From assembly GCA_014360205.1 (NCBI GenBank), contig JACIXZ010000011.1, forward strand, positions 1 through 41,993: a stretch of DNA of 41,993 bases, read 5' to 3'. The position numbers were made by a program, and so were the translations under genes. Of the stretch, positions 6,167 through 14,892 are shown piece after piece (within the stretch, counting starts at the first letter, position 1; each line of letters starts with the position of its first letter). This DNA comes from Tissierellales bacterium (lineage in GTDB: Bacteria; Bacillota; Clostridia; Tissierellales; Tissierellaceae). Below the pieces are notes generated by a model. It was not told where the DNA came from. It made no database searches and saw only the letters and a list, made by a program, of their open reading frames with translations.

Positions 6167-7823
6167 TTTGTTTTATTTTAAGTGCAATTTCTAAATTCAA
6201 CCTATCGTTTGGATCATTTAAATTTAGTCCAGTTATTTCTTGAATTCTGTTAATTCTATATAAAATTGTATTATAGTGAGTAAATAATGCTTCAGACATC
6301 TTCGTTAAATTCCCATTGTGATCAAAATAACATTGTAATGTTTTTACTAATTCTGTAGACTTTTTTTCATCATATTCCACAAGTGGTTTTAAAGTAGTTT
6401 GATAAAAATCTTCTAATTCATCAACTAAAGAATCCTGACATAAAATCTTAAAAACTCCTAATTCTTCATATGTTATAATAGTCCTATTTGTTAATTCCTT
6501 ACCAGTTCTTATAGTTCTTAGAGCATCTGAAAAACTTTTATTTGCATTTTCAAGGCCTTTGTATAACCGTCCTATGCCTATCCTAATATCAACATTATCT
6601 AGTCTTTGATTTATAGCATTATACATTTCCTGATTAAATTCATTCAATATTCTCTTGTAATTGTTTGTATTGTTAAATTCTATAAGAATCTGTATACCAT
6701 TTAATTTAGTAGACACAATACCATTTAACTTGTATTTATCCATTATTTTTTCAATAGTTGACACAACCTGATTGGAATGATTTTTTAGATAATCAAACAC
6801 AAAATTATCATCATAGTTCTCAAAATTACGAAACTTAAAGCTCATAACCTCAACTATATAATAATCATTAGGTACTAGATTGAAAAAATGAGCCCTATCC
6901 AATGCTTTTCCTTTTCTCTTTGAGTCAGCTGAAATTAAATCTTCGAAAAACTCAGATCTATATTTTATCTCTACTTCTTTCACATTTGACTCTTGTAATA
7001 GGAATAGCGAAATAATAGTTGATGCAGATTCCATGATGGATAAATCGAATCCCCCAAGCGGTGTATCTATTGACCAAGAAACTATGTAGCCCTGAATTTC
7101 ATCTCTTAAAATTATTGGTATAGCCATTCTATCAACAAATTTACCATTTATCAAAACTTTATCTTCATACATTCTCTTATGTTTAAACCTAAGATTGCTA
7201 TCACAAAACTTAATCATATCTTTTTCAAGTTCTTCTTTTAAATTCTCTCTTATCTCTTGAAAATGTTCATACTTTAAATTTTGATGTTTCATAATTATAG
7301 CAACTGGATTTTTTATATTACTATATACAACATCAATAACCTCGTTTAACGATTTCCCTTCTAGCATAATTTCCATAAATTTTTCATTTGCTTTTTCAAT
7401 TCTTTCGAGTAAAGTCGTTTGTTTATTATAAATCTGTTTCATAACTTCCATAAGTATTTCAGATAATGGTAAATCTGGATCTATCTCTATTATTGGGAAA
7501 TTCAATTCATCTGCATATTCTAATATTTCATCATTCAAACGCTCTAAATATGGAGAAATTTTTATACCGATACCTGCTAAATCTCTATTTTTAGAATTTA
7601 GTATAATGTTTTTTTGATAATCAATATCAGCTTTGTTGAAAGAGTATGCCGTAGTTAACAGTAATTCTCCTTCCTTTACCCAATCAAATATATCTGGATC
7701 AGCTATAATATTTACTCTTGAAACTGTGTTTCTGACCCCTTTAAACCCTGATATCAGCTTGCATTTGCTCATTATCGGAAGATTTAGCACATCTTCCAAA
7801 CTAATACCGTTTTGTCTAGGCAT
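6159..7823 (-). CDS. PucR-family transcriptional regulator
   Basis: This 554-residue protein has PucR-family architecture, named after the purine-catabolism activator of Bacillus. Residues about 8-125 form the N-terminal PucR ligand-sensing domain (LEDVLNLPIMSKCKLISG, then VKEGELLLTTAYSF). The middle, about 290-430, resembles the CdaR GGDEF-like region. Residues about 485-545 form the C-terminal helix-turn-helix (LTKMSEALFTHYNTILYRINRIQEITGLNL). The ATG has an AGAGGTGG site. It lies between the cyclase gene and a guanine-deaminase-like gene, so it is the natural candidate to control the purine/BMC locus, probably as an activator responding to a purine or intermediate. It is transcribed after the deaminase with a 65-base gap and may be co-transcribed with it. 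Ligand and targets are inferred. Confidence 0.92.
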   Translation of the reverse strand: MPRQNGISLEDVLNLPIMSKCKLISGFKGVRNTVSRVNIIADPDIFDWVKEGELLLTTAYSFNKADIDYQKNIILNSKNRDLAGIGIKISPYLERLNDEILEYADELNFPIIEIDPDLPLSEILMEVMKQIYNKQTTLLERIEKANEKFMEIMLEGKSLNEVIDVVYSNIKNPVAIIMKHQNLKYEHFQEIRENLKEELEKDMIKFCDSNLRFKHKRMYEDKVLINGKFVDRMAIPIILRDEIQGYIVSWSIDTPLGGFDLSIMESASTIISLFLLQESNVKEVEIKYRSEFFEDLISADSKRKGKALDRAHFFNLVPNDYYIVEVMSFKFRNFENYDDNFVFDYLKNHSNQVVSTIEKIMDKYKLNGIVSTKLNGIQILIEFNNTNNYKRILNEFNQEMYNAINQRLDNVDIRIGIGRLYKGLENANKSFSDALRTIRTGKELTNRTIITYEELGVFKILCQDSLVDELEDFYQTTLKPLVEYDEKKSTELVKTLQCYFDHNGNLTKMSEALFTHYNTILYRINRIQEITGLNLNDPNDRLNLEIALKIKQML

Positions 7824-7888
7824 ACTTAACCACCTCTAATATAATACTGTACAATTTTGATTATAGCACAGTAATATACAAAAATCTA

Positions 7889-9145
7889 TTATTTTACCCT
7901 CTCCCCATTTACATAAACTTTTATGATGTTGGTTTCATTTCCTGAATATATATATTTTTGTAATCTTTCAAATGCTCCAAATTCATTATGGTTAGTTATA
8001 TTGCTATCATCAATAACTAAAAAGTCTGCTTTATACCCTTTTTCCAAACTTCCAACATTCCCAAAAAATTCTCCTCCGCCTTTTGTTGCCATATAAAAAG
8101 CTTCGCTAAATGACAATGGATATAATTCCTTTCCTGATTCTAACCACTTTATTTTTGAGGCTTGGATTGTGCTTACAATTGATTGTGGAATGCTTAGAGT
8201 GTTTCCTCCAGAAATATCGCTTCCTATGCCAACTTTGACTCCATAGTCTAAATATTTTCTAACTGGCATTATACCGCTTGATAAATTATAATTTGATAAT
8301 GCACAATGAGCAGCAAAAACTCCCCTTTCACTCATGAGTTTAATTTCTTCATCTGTTGTATAAATACAATGTGCCATTATAGTTTTAGTTTGACCAAACA
8401 ATCCAAATTCATCATATACACTAGCATAGTTCTTGATTTCAGGATGTAGTTTTTTAACCCATTCTACTTCATTTGTGTTTTCACTTAAATGTGATTGAAC
8501 GGGTATGTCGTATTTATTTGCTAAATCAGCCAATCCTCTCATCAATTCAGGCGTGCATGAAGGTACGAATCTAGGTGTAATTATAGGTTTTACATTTTTT
8601 CCCATTGTACCTAAAATAATATCTTCAGTATCTCTTAAGGATCTATCAGTTTCCTCGCATAGGTCTTCTGTTGTATTTCTATCCATATTAACTTTACCGA
8701 CATATGCTCTAAGTTTAGATTCATTAAGTAGATCCATGAGTAACAATGTGCTTTCTTTATGAATAGTAGCATATATCACTGAACTTGTGGTTCCTTTATT
8801 AATCAAATCAGATATAAATTTTTCATATACGATTTTAGCATACTCAATGTTTTTAAACTTCGCTTCTTCTGGGAAGGTATAAGTGTTTAGCCAAGGTATC
8901 AATTCTTTATCCATACCTAAACCTATATTTAAATACTGCGAAGAATGGAGATGAATATCTACAAATCCAGGTATTATTAATTTATTAGTAAAATCTAGCA
9001 CTTCATAATCATCTGATATACTTTCTAGATCTTTACAAATTGATTTCACTACACCATTTTCAACAATTAAATAAGAATCTTCATATATCTCAAAACTCTT
9101 AGGATTTGAAGTATAAATAATGTCTCCTTTAAATATTCTTTTCAT
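7889..9145 (-). CDS. guaD: Guanine deaminase-like amidohydrolase
   Basis: This 418-residue amidohydrolase fits guanine deaminase, which converts guanine to xanthine and ammonia using one Zn ion. Visible residues are His65 and His67 in IPGFVDIHLHSSQY (the Gln-Tyr after the second His is typical of guanine deaminases), His219 and Glu222 in VQSHLSENTNEVEWV, His259 in MAHCIYTTDEE, and Asp310 in VGIGSDISGGNT. Length and layout match the family. AGGAGTGAG precedes the ATG. Placement beside a PucR regulator and a ring-opening amidohydrolase locus supports a purine role: its product xanthine is the proposed substrate of the hydantoinase-type enzyme. A related amidohydrolase acting on another amino-heterocycle (for example 4-aminoimidazole) cannot be excluded, since that deaminase is otherwise missing here. 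Confidence 0.85.
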   Translation of the reverse strand: MKRIFKGDIIYTSNPKSFEIYEDSYLIVENGVVKSICKDLESISDDYEVLDFTNKLIIPGFVDIHLHSSQYLNIGLGMDKELIPWLNTYTFPEEAKFKNIEYAKIVYEKFISDLINKGTTSSVIYATIHKESTLLLMDLLNESKLRAYVGKVNMDRNTTEDLCEETDRSLRDTEDIILGTMGKNVKPIITPRFVPSCTPELMRGLADLANKYDIPVQSHLSENTNEVEWVKKLHPEIKNYASVYDEFGLFGQTKTIMAHCIYTTDEEIKLMSERGVFAAHCALSNYNLSSGIMPVRKYLDYGVKVGIGSDISGGNTLSIPQSIVSTIQASKIKWLESGKELYPLSFSEAFYMATKGGGEFFGNVGSLEKGYKADFLVIDDSNITNHNEFGAFERLQKYIYSGNETNIIKVYVNGERVK

Positions 9146-9326
9146 TGTCTCACTCCTACTTTTCTAAAGTTAATATCATTATTATATTATCATAAATGTT
9201 AAATTTATATGTATATCTATTACAAAATTTATTATTTATAATAATTGAAATATTTAACATATTAATTAATATCTAAAAAGTGATAGTTTATTGTAATTTG
9301 TGGTATATATAGCTTGAGGTGATATA

Positions 9327-10343
9327 ATGCTTACATTTCAACAATTTGAAATTAAAAATTTATCTTTAAAGAACAGAGTAGTAATGCCACCTATGTGTAC
9401 TTATTCTAGTGATGATTCAGGTTATATTGAGGATTTTCACTATGCACATTATATAGCACGAGCTCTAGGTGGTGTTGGGCTTATAATTCAAGAAGCAACA
9501 AGTGTAGAAAAGAGAGGTAGAATTTCTGGTAATGATTTAGGCTTATGGGAGGATAGCCAAATAGAAAAATCTAAAGAATTAGTAAAAAATGTAAAAAAAT
9601 ATGGCTCAAAAATAGCTATACAGCTTGCACATGCTGGTAGAAAATGCGGTGTAAAAACTGAGGATATAATATCCTGTTCAGCCATAGATTTTGGTGACGA
9701 TTATAAAATAGCTAGAGAAATGACAAAGAAAGATATAGACGAAGTAATTAAAGCATTTAAACTTTCAACCCGTAGAGCACTAGAGGCTGACTACGATGCA
9801 ATTGAAATACATGCTGCTCACGGATACCTTATTCACCAATTTCTTTCTCCAATTAGCAATCATAGAACAGATGAATATGGTGGATGTTTAACAAATAGGG
9901 TAAGATTTCTTAAGCAAATATTATTATCCGTTAGAGAAGAATGGCCTGAAAATAGGCCCATAATTTTGAGAGTATCTGCAAGTGATTATGTAAGCGATGG
10001 GATAAATATTTACATGATGAAAGATATAATTAATGAAATTAAAGAATTGATTGATATTGTTCACGTAAGTTCTGGAGGTCTTGTTTTAGCACCTATAAAT
10101 ATTTTCCCAGGATATCAGGTAAAATTTGCTGAGTATCTAAAAAATGAAACAGGATTACCTACTATTGCCGTCGGTTTGATTACAAATATTGATCAAGTAG
10201 AAGAAATCCTTGGAAATGAAAGAGCTGATCTAGTAGCATTAGGTAGAGAACTTTTGAGAAACCCAAATTGGATTTTAAATAATGCTATTTCTCATAATGT
10301 TAAAATTGAGTACCCTTCTCAATATATAAGAGCCTATAAATAA
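9327..10343 (+). CDS. Old-yellow-enzyme NADPH dehydrogenase (NamA/YqjM-like)
   Basis: This 338-residue FMN enzyme is of the YqjM/NamA branch of the old yellow enzyme family, which reduces activated C=C bonds of enones and similar electrophiles with NAD(P)H. The redox-sensing Cys24 and Tyr26 that define this branch occur in PPMCTYSS. FMN and substrate-binding motifs follow: QLAHAGRK, then IHAAHGYLIHQFLSPISNHRTDEYGG with the paired His, and ALGRELLRNPNW near the end. The length is typical. The ATG follows TGAGGTGATATA. It is divergent from the guanine deaminase gene (181-base gap) and convergent with the parvulin gene, with a strong shared terminator. Stress or xenobiotic reduction is the usual role; whether it serves the purine locus is unknown. 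Confidence 0.92.
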   Translation: MLTFQQFEIKNLSLKNRVVMPPMCTYSSDDSGYIEDFHYAHYIARALGGVGLIIQEATSVEKRGRISGNDLGLWEDSQIEKSKELVKNVKKYGSKIAIQLAHAGRKCGVKTEDIISCSAIDFGDDYKIAREMTKKDIDEVIKAFKLSTRRALEADYDAIEIHAAHGYLIHQFLSPISNHRTDEYGGCLTNRVRFLKQILLSVREEWPENRPIILRVSASDYVSDGINIYMMKDIINEIKELIDIVHVSSGGLVLAPINIFPGYQVKFAEYLKNETGLPTIAVGLITNIDQVEEILGNERADLVALGRELLRNPNWILNNAISHNVKIEYPSQYIRAYK

Positions 10344-10385
10344 AAACTAAGTCACAGATTTAAAAAAATCTGTGACTTAGTTTTT
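10342..10385. terminator. Bidirectional terminator between namA-like and parvulin genes
   Basis: Perfect 20-base arms (10342-10361 and 10366-10385) enclose an AAAA loop. The ends form A-runs or T-runs on each strand, and the structure spans the gap between the two convergent stop codons. Confidence 0.93.
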
Positions 10386-11130
10386 ACATTATCTCAACGG
10401 GATATTTTAATTTTAAAGCATTTACTTTTGATTGATATTTTTCTTCTTGTTTGTTAATTAAAATCTGTCTTTCGATTTCACTCTTAACATCTTCTAAAGC
10501 ATATATGCCTTTGTCAAACTTTTCATTGACCTTAATTATATGATATCCAAATTGGGTTTTTACAGGTTCTGACATTTCTCCAACATTTAAGTCAAAAGCA
10601 GCTTTTTCAAATTCTTGAACCATTTGTCCTCTTCCAAATTCGCCCAAATTTCCACCTACTTCTTTTGATGGGCAAGTGGAATATTTTTCTGCTGCTTCTT
10701 CAAAGGATAATCCTTCGTTTATCATATCAATAATTTCAAAAGCCTTTTCTTCATTTTCAACAAGTATATGACTAGCATTCATAGTTTCTTGTTTAGTGTA
10801 TATATCTTTGTTTTCTTCATAATAGTTCTTAATCTCTTCATCAGTTACTTCAATACCTTCTACTATTTTATTAAATGCATATCCTTTTAATAAATTTTCT
10901 TTAACAGTTTTTAAAACTTCTTTAAATTCGATATCATTTTCATAGCCTTTTTCTATGGCATCTAAGTAAAGTAACTCTTGATTTACAAGCTCTTCAATTA
11001 TTCTTTTAATACCATCTTCTGATTGAAATTGAGCTGCTGTTTGTGGATTCATTTCATTTAAAAATTTCATTATATCATTCGTGGTAATCTCTTTACCATT
11101 TACTACTGCAACAACATTTTCTTTAAACAT
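10384..11130 (-). CDS. Cytosolic parvulin-type peptidyl-prolyl isomerase
   Basis: This 248-residue protein has a SurA/PrsA-like N-terminal helical chaperone segment (about 7-110: VVAVVNGKEITTNDIMKFL) and a PpiC parvulin domain (about 115-210). The parvulin pattern ASHILVENEEKAFEIIDMI, YSTCPSKEVGGNLGEFGRGQMVQEFEKAAF, then TQFGYHIIKV is complete. Unlike the second parvulin at 26178, it has no signal peptide or lipobox, so it should act in the cytoplasm. GGAGGTATCCT precedes the ATG. It lies downstream of the cold-shock gene, whose hairpin terminator is in between, so it may have its own promoter or receive read-through. It is expected to assist proline isomerisation and folding. Confidence 0.92.
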   Translation of the reverse strand: MFKENVVAVVNGKEITTNDIMKFLNEMNPQTAAQFQSEDGIKRIIEELVNQELLYLDAIEKGYENDIEFKEVLKTVKENLLKGYAFNKIVEGIEVTDEEIKNYYEENKDIYTKQETMNASHILVENEEKAFEIIDMINEGLSFEEAAEKYSTCPSKEVGGNLGEFGRGQMVQEFEKAAFDLNVGEMSEPVKTQFGYHIIKVNEKFDKGIYALEDVKSEIERQILINKQEEKYQSKVNALKLKYPVEIM

Positions 11131-11164
11131 AGGATACCTCCAAATTTTTATTGAAAATAAACAG

Positions 11165-11192
11165 AAAACCTCTTAGATATCTAAGAGGTTTT
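11165..11192 (-). terminator. Terminator of the cold-shock gene
   Basis: A perfect 28-base palindrome (AAAACCTCTTAGAT and its complement) lies 11 bases after the csp stop. TTTATTTT follows shortly downstream in the minus direction. It separates csp from the parvulin gene. Confidence 0.85.
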
Positions 11193-11203
11193 AGAAGCTT
11201 TAA

Positions 11204-11401
11204 TTATAATATAACTATTTCTTCAGCTTGTTGTCCTTTTTGACCTTCTACTACATTGAATTCAACAGATTGTCCTTCTTCTAATGTTTTGAAACCATCT
11301 TTTTGAATTTGTGAGTAATGTGCAAAAACATCATTGCCTTCTTCAGTAGTAATAAATCCAAACCCTTTTTCTGCGTTAAACCATTTAACTGTACCTTTCA
11401 T
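11204..11401 (-). CDS. Cold-shock protein, CspA/CspB family
   Basis: This 65-residue single cold-shock domain protein binds single-stranded RNA and DNA as an RNA chaperone. The RNP1 motif is KGFGFI and the RNP2 motif reads DVFAHYS, where most relatives have VFVHFS. The N-terminal [17 protein letters not shown] and central ALEEG-like LEEGQSVEF are standard. GGAGGTTGTACA precedes the ATG. A strong promoter lies 134 bases upstream, giving a leader of roughly 125 nucleotides, in line with the temperature-responsive leaders of csp mRNAs. It is a monocistronic unit by its position between a promoter and a terminator. Confidence 0.97.
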   Translation of the reverse strand: MKGTVKWFNAEKGFGFITTEEGNDVFAHYSQIQKDGFKTLEEGQSVEFNVVEGQKGQQAEEIVIL

Positions 11402-11534
11402 TGTACAACCTCCAAAAATTTATTAATATTTCTTTAATTCATGTAACCTACAACAATAAATTTCTAGTTAATACTCTAAAAGGTATACTGAAATATTGTT
11501 ACTATTTATTACTCCTGAATTAAAGCTCATTTGT

Positions 11535-11563
11535 ATTGTATCACCTATTTATAAAAAAATCAA
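11535..11563 (-). promoter_or_regulatory. Strong sigma-A promoter of the cold-shock gene
   Basis: On the minus strand, TTGATT (11558-11563), a 17-base spacer and TACAAT (11535-11540) are present, with a TG extended -10 element directly upstream of the TACAAT. Transcription should begin near 11528, leaving a leader of about 125 bases. Confidence 0.8.
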
Positions 11564-11669
11564 CTATTTTATCAAAATTTTTTATTTTTATTATTTAATA
11601 TAAAACTTTGTATTTTTCTGAATTTTGAAAATTTAAATTTCGATTTTAATATATTTATCCATCATTATT

Positions 11670-12155
11670 CTATAAACTGTTTTTAAATTTATTTATTCTT
11701 TCTTCGGTGTCATATCCAGTATCAAATGTGTGTCTATAATATTCCTCATGCATTAGATGCGATGTTAAAAGAAAATCTGCCGTGGCTCTATTGTTTGCAA
11801 CTGGGATATCATAAAGTACAGCTATTCTTAATAATGCTTTCACATCAGGATCATGCGGTTGGGCTTCTAGTGGATCCCAAAAAAAGATCATAAAGTCGAT
11901 CTCGCCTTCAGCTATTCTAGCTCCTATTTGTTGATCTCCTCCTAAAGGGCCTGATTTGTATTTTTTAACAGCCAATCCTGTCTTTTCTTCTATTAAAGAA
12001 GCTGTAGTTCCTGTCCCAGATAGATTATGTTTTGATAGTTCTTCTAAATTACTATTAACCCACTTAATTAATTCATCTTTTACATTATCATGAGCAATTA
12101 GTGCTATGTTCTTTTTTTTGTTAATTTTTATTGTCTCTTCTTTATTATTTATCAT
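11670..12155 (-). CDS. mgsA: Methylglyoxal synthase
   Basis: This 161-residue enzyme converts dihydroxyacetone phosphate to methylglyoxal and phosphate, a bypass that relieves phosphate limitation and sugar-phosphate stress. Key family features are all present: His22-Asp23 in ALIAHDN, the GTGTTA phosphate loop (residues 47-52), the catalytic Asp74 in [12 protein letters not shown], then [20 protein letters not shown] with Asp94 and His101, and [12 protein letters not shown]. The protein carries about 15 extra basic N-terminal residues compared with the short bacterial forms. GGAGGTTAAATAA precedes the ATG and overlaps the stop of the thioesterase gene, so it is the third gene of a permease-thioesterase-mgsA operon. 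Confidence 0.96.
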   Translation of the reverse strand: MINNKEETIKINKKKNIALIAHDNVKDELIKWVNSNLEELSKHNLSGTGTTASLIEEKTGLAVKKYKSGPLGGDQQIGARIAEGEIDFMIFFWDPLEAQPHDPDVKALLRIAVLYDIPVANNRATADFLLTSHLMHEEYYRHTFDTGYDTEERINKFKNSL

Positions 12156-12899
12156 TTATTTAACCTCCAATTCTAATTGTGCAAAGACATTGTCTGTCTT
12201 TCTAGTACTTATTTTATAGTTTATTATAATGCCATTTTTGATTTCCCTTATATAAGAGCTAACTATTGGTGTGTCCCCTAAAAGAACCTCTTTTTTATAT
12301 TCAATAGAAATATCTTTTATAGAATGTGTTTTTAATAACTTATCATCAGTAGATTCAATTAACCACTCAAGATACTTAACATTATTAACATGATTATTGT
12401 TATCTATGTCTGATTTTCTGATTATTATTTTTTTGTCGTTGGAATATGGCAAGGTAAAAGACTTTTTAAAGTCTATAACCCTTTCTACCATTTTATTTTC
12501 ACTTTTTGAAAATATATTTACCATTGCTTCTGGTATTCTTTTAGGTTTTTTTGTTGTAGAATCTACAAATATCCATATAGTTGATGCTCTTGCTATTTCT
12601 TCGCCATTATGTAATGTCATCTTAAATTCTCTAAATGCATAAAACTTGTTAAATTCAGTTGTCCAGGTATATACTTTAATCCTTTCTTTAGCTTTAGGAT
12701 GTTTTGAAATATTAACCTCCCATCTATTAAGTAGCCAAGCAAAGTTATTGTCTTTTAATATATCATATCCTATACCCAATGAATCTACATGCCACGAAGA
12801 TGTTTCTGCCATGTACGCTAAAATCATTTCAGTTTTTAATTTATTTTCTATGTCAGTATCATAATATGGTACAATAAATTCTTTTGAATACACGCTCAT
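12156..12899 (-). CDS. Acyl-ACP thioesterase (FatA-type, hot-dog fold)
   Basis: This 247-residue protein is a double hot-dog acyl-ACP thioesterase of the bacterial FatA/FatB-like family, releasing fatty acids from acyl carrier protein. The N-terminal half shows SWHVDSLGIGYDIL and FAWLLNRWEVNISKHPKAKERIKVYTW. The second repeat has the catalytic-loop motif DIDNNNHVNNVKYLEWL. The start codon overlaps the stop of the upstream permease gene in a TAATG arrangement, and AAGGAG lies upstream, so the two are coupled. The mgsA gene follows directly. The chain-length preference cannot be read from sequence. Confidence 0.9.
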   Translation of the reverse strand: MSVYSKEFIVPYYDTDIENKLKTEMILAYMAETSSWHVDSLGIGYDILKDNNFAWLLNRWEVNISKHPKAKERIKVYTWTTEFNKFYAFREFKMTLHNGEEIARASTIWIFVDSTTKKPKRIPEAMVNIFSKSENKMVERVIDFKKSFTLPYSNDKKIIIRKSDIDNNNHVNNVKYLEWLIESTDDKLLKTHSIKDISIEYKKEVLLGDTPIVSSYIREIKNGIIINYKISTRKTDNVFAQLELEVK

Positions 12900-13747
12900 T
12901 ACTTAACTCCTTTTATTGTTTTTCTTTTTGATGAAACAATAGCTCTTAGCAAAATACTTATCAATACTATAAAACAACCAAATAGTGCTAATCTCCCCGG
13001 TAGCTCTCCAAATGCTAAAAATACCCAAATAGGATTTAAAATTGGTTCAATAAACATCAATACGCTTGCCTCAATAGCATCAACATGTTTTATTGCTTCT
13101 GAATACAATATATATGATATCCCTAGCTGAAATATGCCCAATGCTAATATGCCTATAATATCATAGATTGTGAACTCAATTCCTCTTAAAAAAAATATTC
13201 CGATTATTGCTGTTATTATATGCCCAAGTAAAGTAGTTTCTACTGGGGACTCATCTTTTTGAAATCGCAGAGAGACTGTTACAATGGCTAAAAAAACACC
13301 ACTGATTATTGCCAAAATGTCCCCTTTAATATTTCCTCCACCAATATCGTCCATAAACACTAAACCCATACCTATTGTTATGAAAATAATTGATAAAATA
13401 TCATAATTATGTATTTTTTCTTTTAATATAAAATGACTTAAAATTGCTACCCATATAGGTGCTGTGTATTGTAAAACTATTGCGTTTGCAGCATTTGTAA
13501 GTTTGTTGGCAGCGATAAATCCTATAACCATGAATGAATAACTAAAAGCACCACTTAATTGTGCTTTTGAAAACGTAAATTTTGGTTTTTTTACATATAT
13601 CAATACCACAATTGATGATATTATTGCTCTAGCACCTGCAATTTGCATAGGTTCCAAATTTACAAATTTTAATAATACTCCTCCTGTACTAAGTAAAATT
13701 GCAGACAATACTATATAAAGAATCGATTTTTTATGTTGATCTATCAT
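12899..13747 (-). CDS. EamA/DMT-superfamily permease
   Basis: This membrane protein of about 282 residues belongs to the drug/metabolite transporter superfamily. Two EamA repeats give roughly ten hydrophobic segments (for example ILYIVLSAILLSTGGVLL and ALFGCFIVLISILLRAI at the two ends), with the repeat signatures LQYTAPIWVAILSHFILKE and VLMFIEPILNPIWVFLAFGELPG. I prefer the ATG at 13747, which has GGAGG 5 bases upstream; the in-frame ATG at 13759 has no ribosome site. It is the first gene of an operon with the thioesterase and mgsA. The substrate is unknown; amino acids or other metabolites are usual in this family. Confidence 0.9.
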   Translation of the reverse strand: MIDQHKKSILYIVLSAILLSTGGVLLKFVNLEPMQIAGARAIISSIVVLIYVKKPKFTFSKAQLSGAFSYSFMVIGFIAANKLTNAANAIVLQYTAPIWVAILSHFILKEKIHNYDILSIIFITIGMGLVFMDDIGGGNIKGDILAIISGVFLAIVTVSLRFQKDESPVETTLLGHIITAIIGIFFLRGIEFTIYDIIGILALGIFQLGISYILYSEAIKHVDAIEASVLMFIEPILNPIWVFLAFGELPGRLALFGCFIVLISILLRAIVSSKRKTIKGVK

Positions 13748-13836
13748 TAAATCCTCCATATTTCAAAAACTTTACATATGATAAAATTAGTATATAATAT
13801 ATATTGCAAAATTTCTAGTTGAAAGAGGTAAAATAT

Positions 13837-14865
13837 GTGCAAATAAATTTAACTTATGATGATTTGTTAACTCGATATAAAGATGTTGAATACCTATTAG
13901 TAGATGTCAGATCTGAAAGTGAGTTTTCTGATTATACTATACCAGGAGCAATTAATATTCCTTTGTTAAACGATGCTGAAAGAGAAATAGTTGGCTATTC
14001 ATATACTAAAATAAGTCATGATGAAGCAAAACTAATAGGTATAGAGCTTGTGTCAAAAAAACTACCATCTCTTTCTAAGAAAATTTTTGAACTCGAAAAA
14101 AAACATAAGAATCTTATCTTTTTTTGTGCTAGAGGTGGGTATAGAAGCACTAGTTTAACTTCTTTAATGCAAAGTATAGGCGTGAATGCAAGTAAGCTAA
14201 TTGGTGGATATAAGGGATACAGGTCTTTCATAAACAATAATTTGAATAGTTTAATTGAAGATGTGGAGTTTATTGTTCTTTACGGTAACACCGGAACAGG
14301 AAAGACAAAAATTTTGGATAAGCTCAAAAAAATGGGTGCAGATGTCCTTGACTTAGAACATTGTGCTAACCATAGGGGATCTGTTTTTGGGAATATCGGA
14401 ATAGGCAAACAAAATAGTCAAAAAATGTTTGAATCATTAATTTTCGACACTCTTTATAAAAGAAACTCAAATTTTATTTTTGTCGAAGGTGAAAGCAGAT
14501 CTATAGGAAAATGTTCTATTCCTGAAAAATTATTTTTGAAAATTAAAAATGGCATTCATGTTAAAATAACCGCACCTATTGAAATTAGAATTAATAATAT
14601 ACTTGAAGAATATGCAATTAATTGTGATGAAGAAATTATAAATTCAATGAATCACTTAAGAGAACGTATGGGAAATAAATGGGTTGATGATATGATTCGC
14701 CTGATTAAAAACCAAAATTATAAAGAGGCAATTAAAAATATAGTCATAGATTATTATGACCCATTATATGAAAAAACTATAAAAAATTATGCTTATATAT
14801 TTGAAAATCAAGATGCTAATGAAACTGCTAAAAATTTATATCTGTTACTGAAGCAAAAAAAATGA
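13837..14865 (+). CDS. mnmH: tRNA 2-selenouridine synthase
   Basis: SelU/MnmH replaces sulfur by selenium in 2-thiouridine at the wobble position of certain tRNAs, through a geranylated intermediate, using selenophosphate. The N-terminal rhodanese domain (about 1-135) contains the catalytic Cys97 in FFCARGGYRS. The C-terminal part has a P-loop, GNTGTGKT, at about 150-157 and the LEHCANHRGSVFG motif typical of this enzyme. I chose the GTG at 13837 because AGAGGT lies 7 bases upstream; a TTG at 13819 would put that site inside the coding region. It is divergent from the permease operon and convergent with ftsH, sharing a hairpin. Its presence implies selenophosphate synthase elsewhere and agrees with the selenoprotein gene at 21131-21361. 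Confidence 0.94.
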   Translation: MQINLTYDDLLTRYKDVEYLLVDVRSESEFSDYTIPGAINIPLLNDAEREIVGYSYTKISHDEAKLIGIELVSKKLPSLSKKIFELEKKHKNLIFFCARGGYRSTSLTSLMQSIGVNASKLIGGYKGYRSFINNNLNSLIEDVEFIVLYGNTGTGKTKILDKLKKMGADVLDLEHCANHRGSVFGNIGIGKQNSQKMFESLIFDTLYKRNSNFIFVEGESRSIGKCSIPEKLFLKIKNGIHVKITAPIEIRINNILEEYAINCDEEIINSMNHLRERMGNKWVDDMIRLIKNQNYKEAIKNIVIDYYDPLYEKTIKNYAYIFENQDANETAKNLYLLLKQKK

Positions 14866-14892
14866 AAGCTATGCAAAGCTTTCATTTTTTTT
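14855..14892. terminator. Bidirectional terminator between mnmH and ftsH
   Basis: Perfect 16-base arms (14855-14870 and 14877-14892), each with an eight-base A or T run, enclose a 6-base loop. The hairpin spans both stop codons of the convergent genes. Confidence 0.92.
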
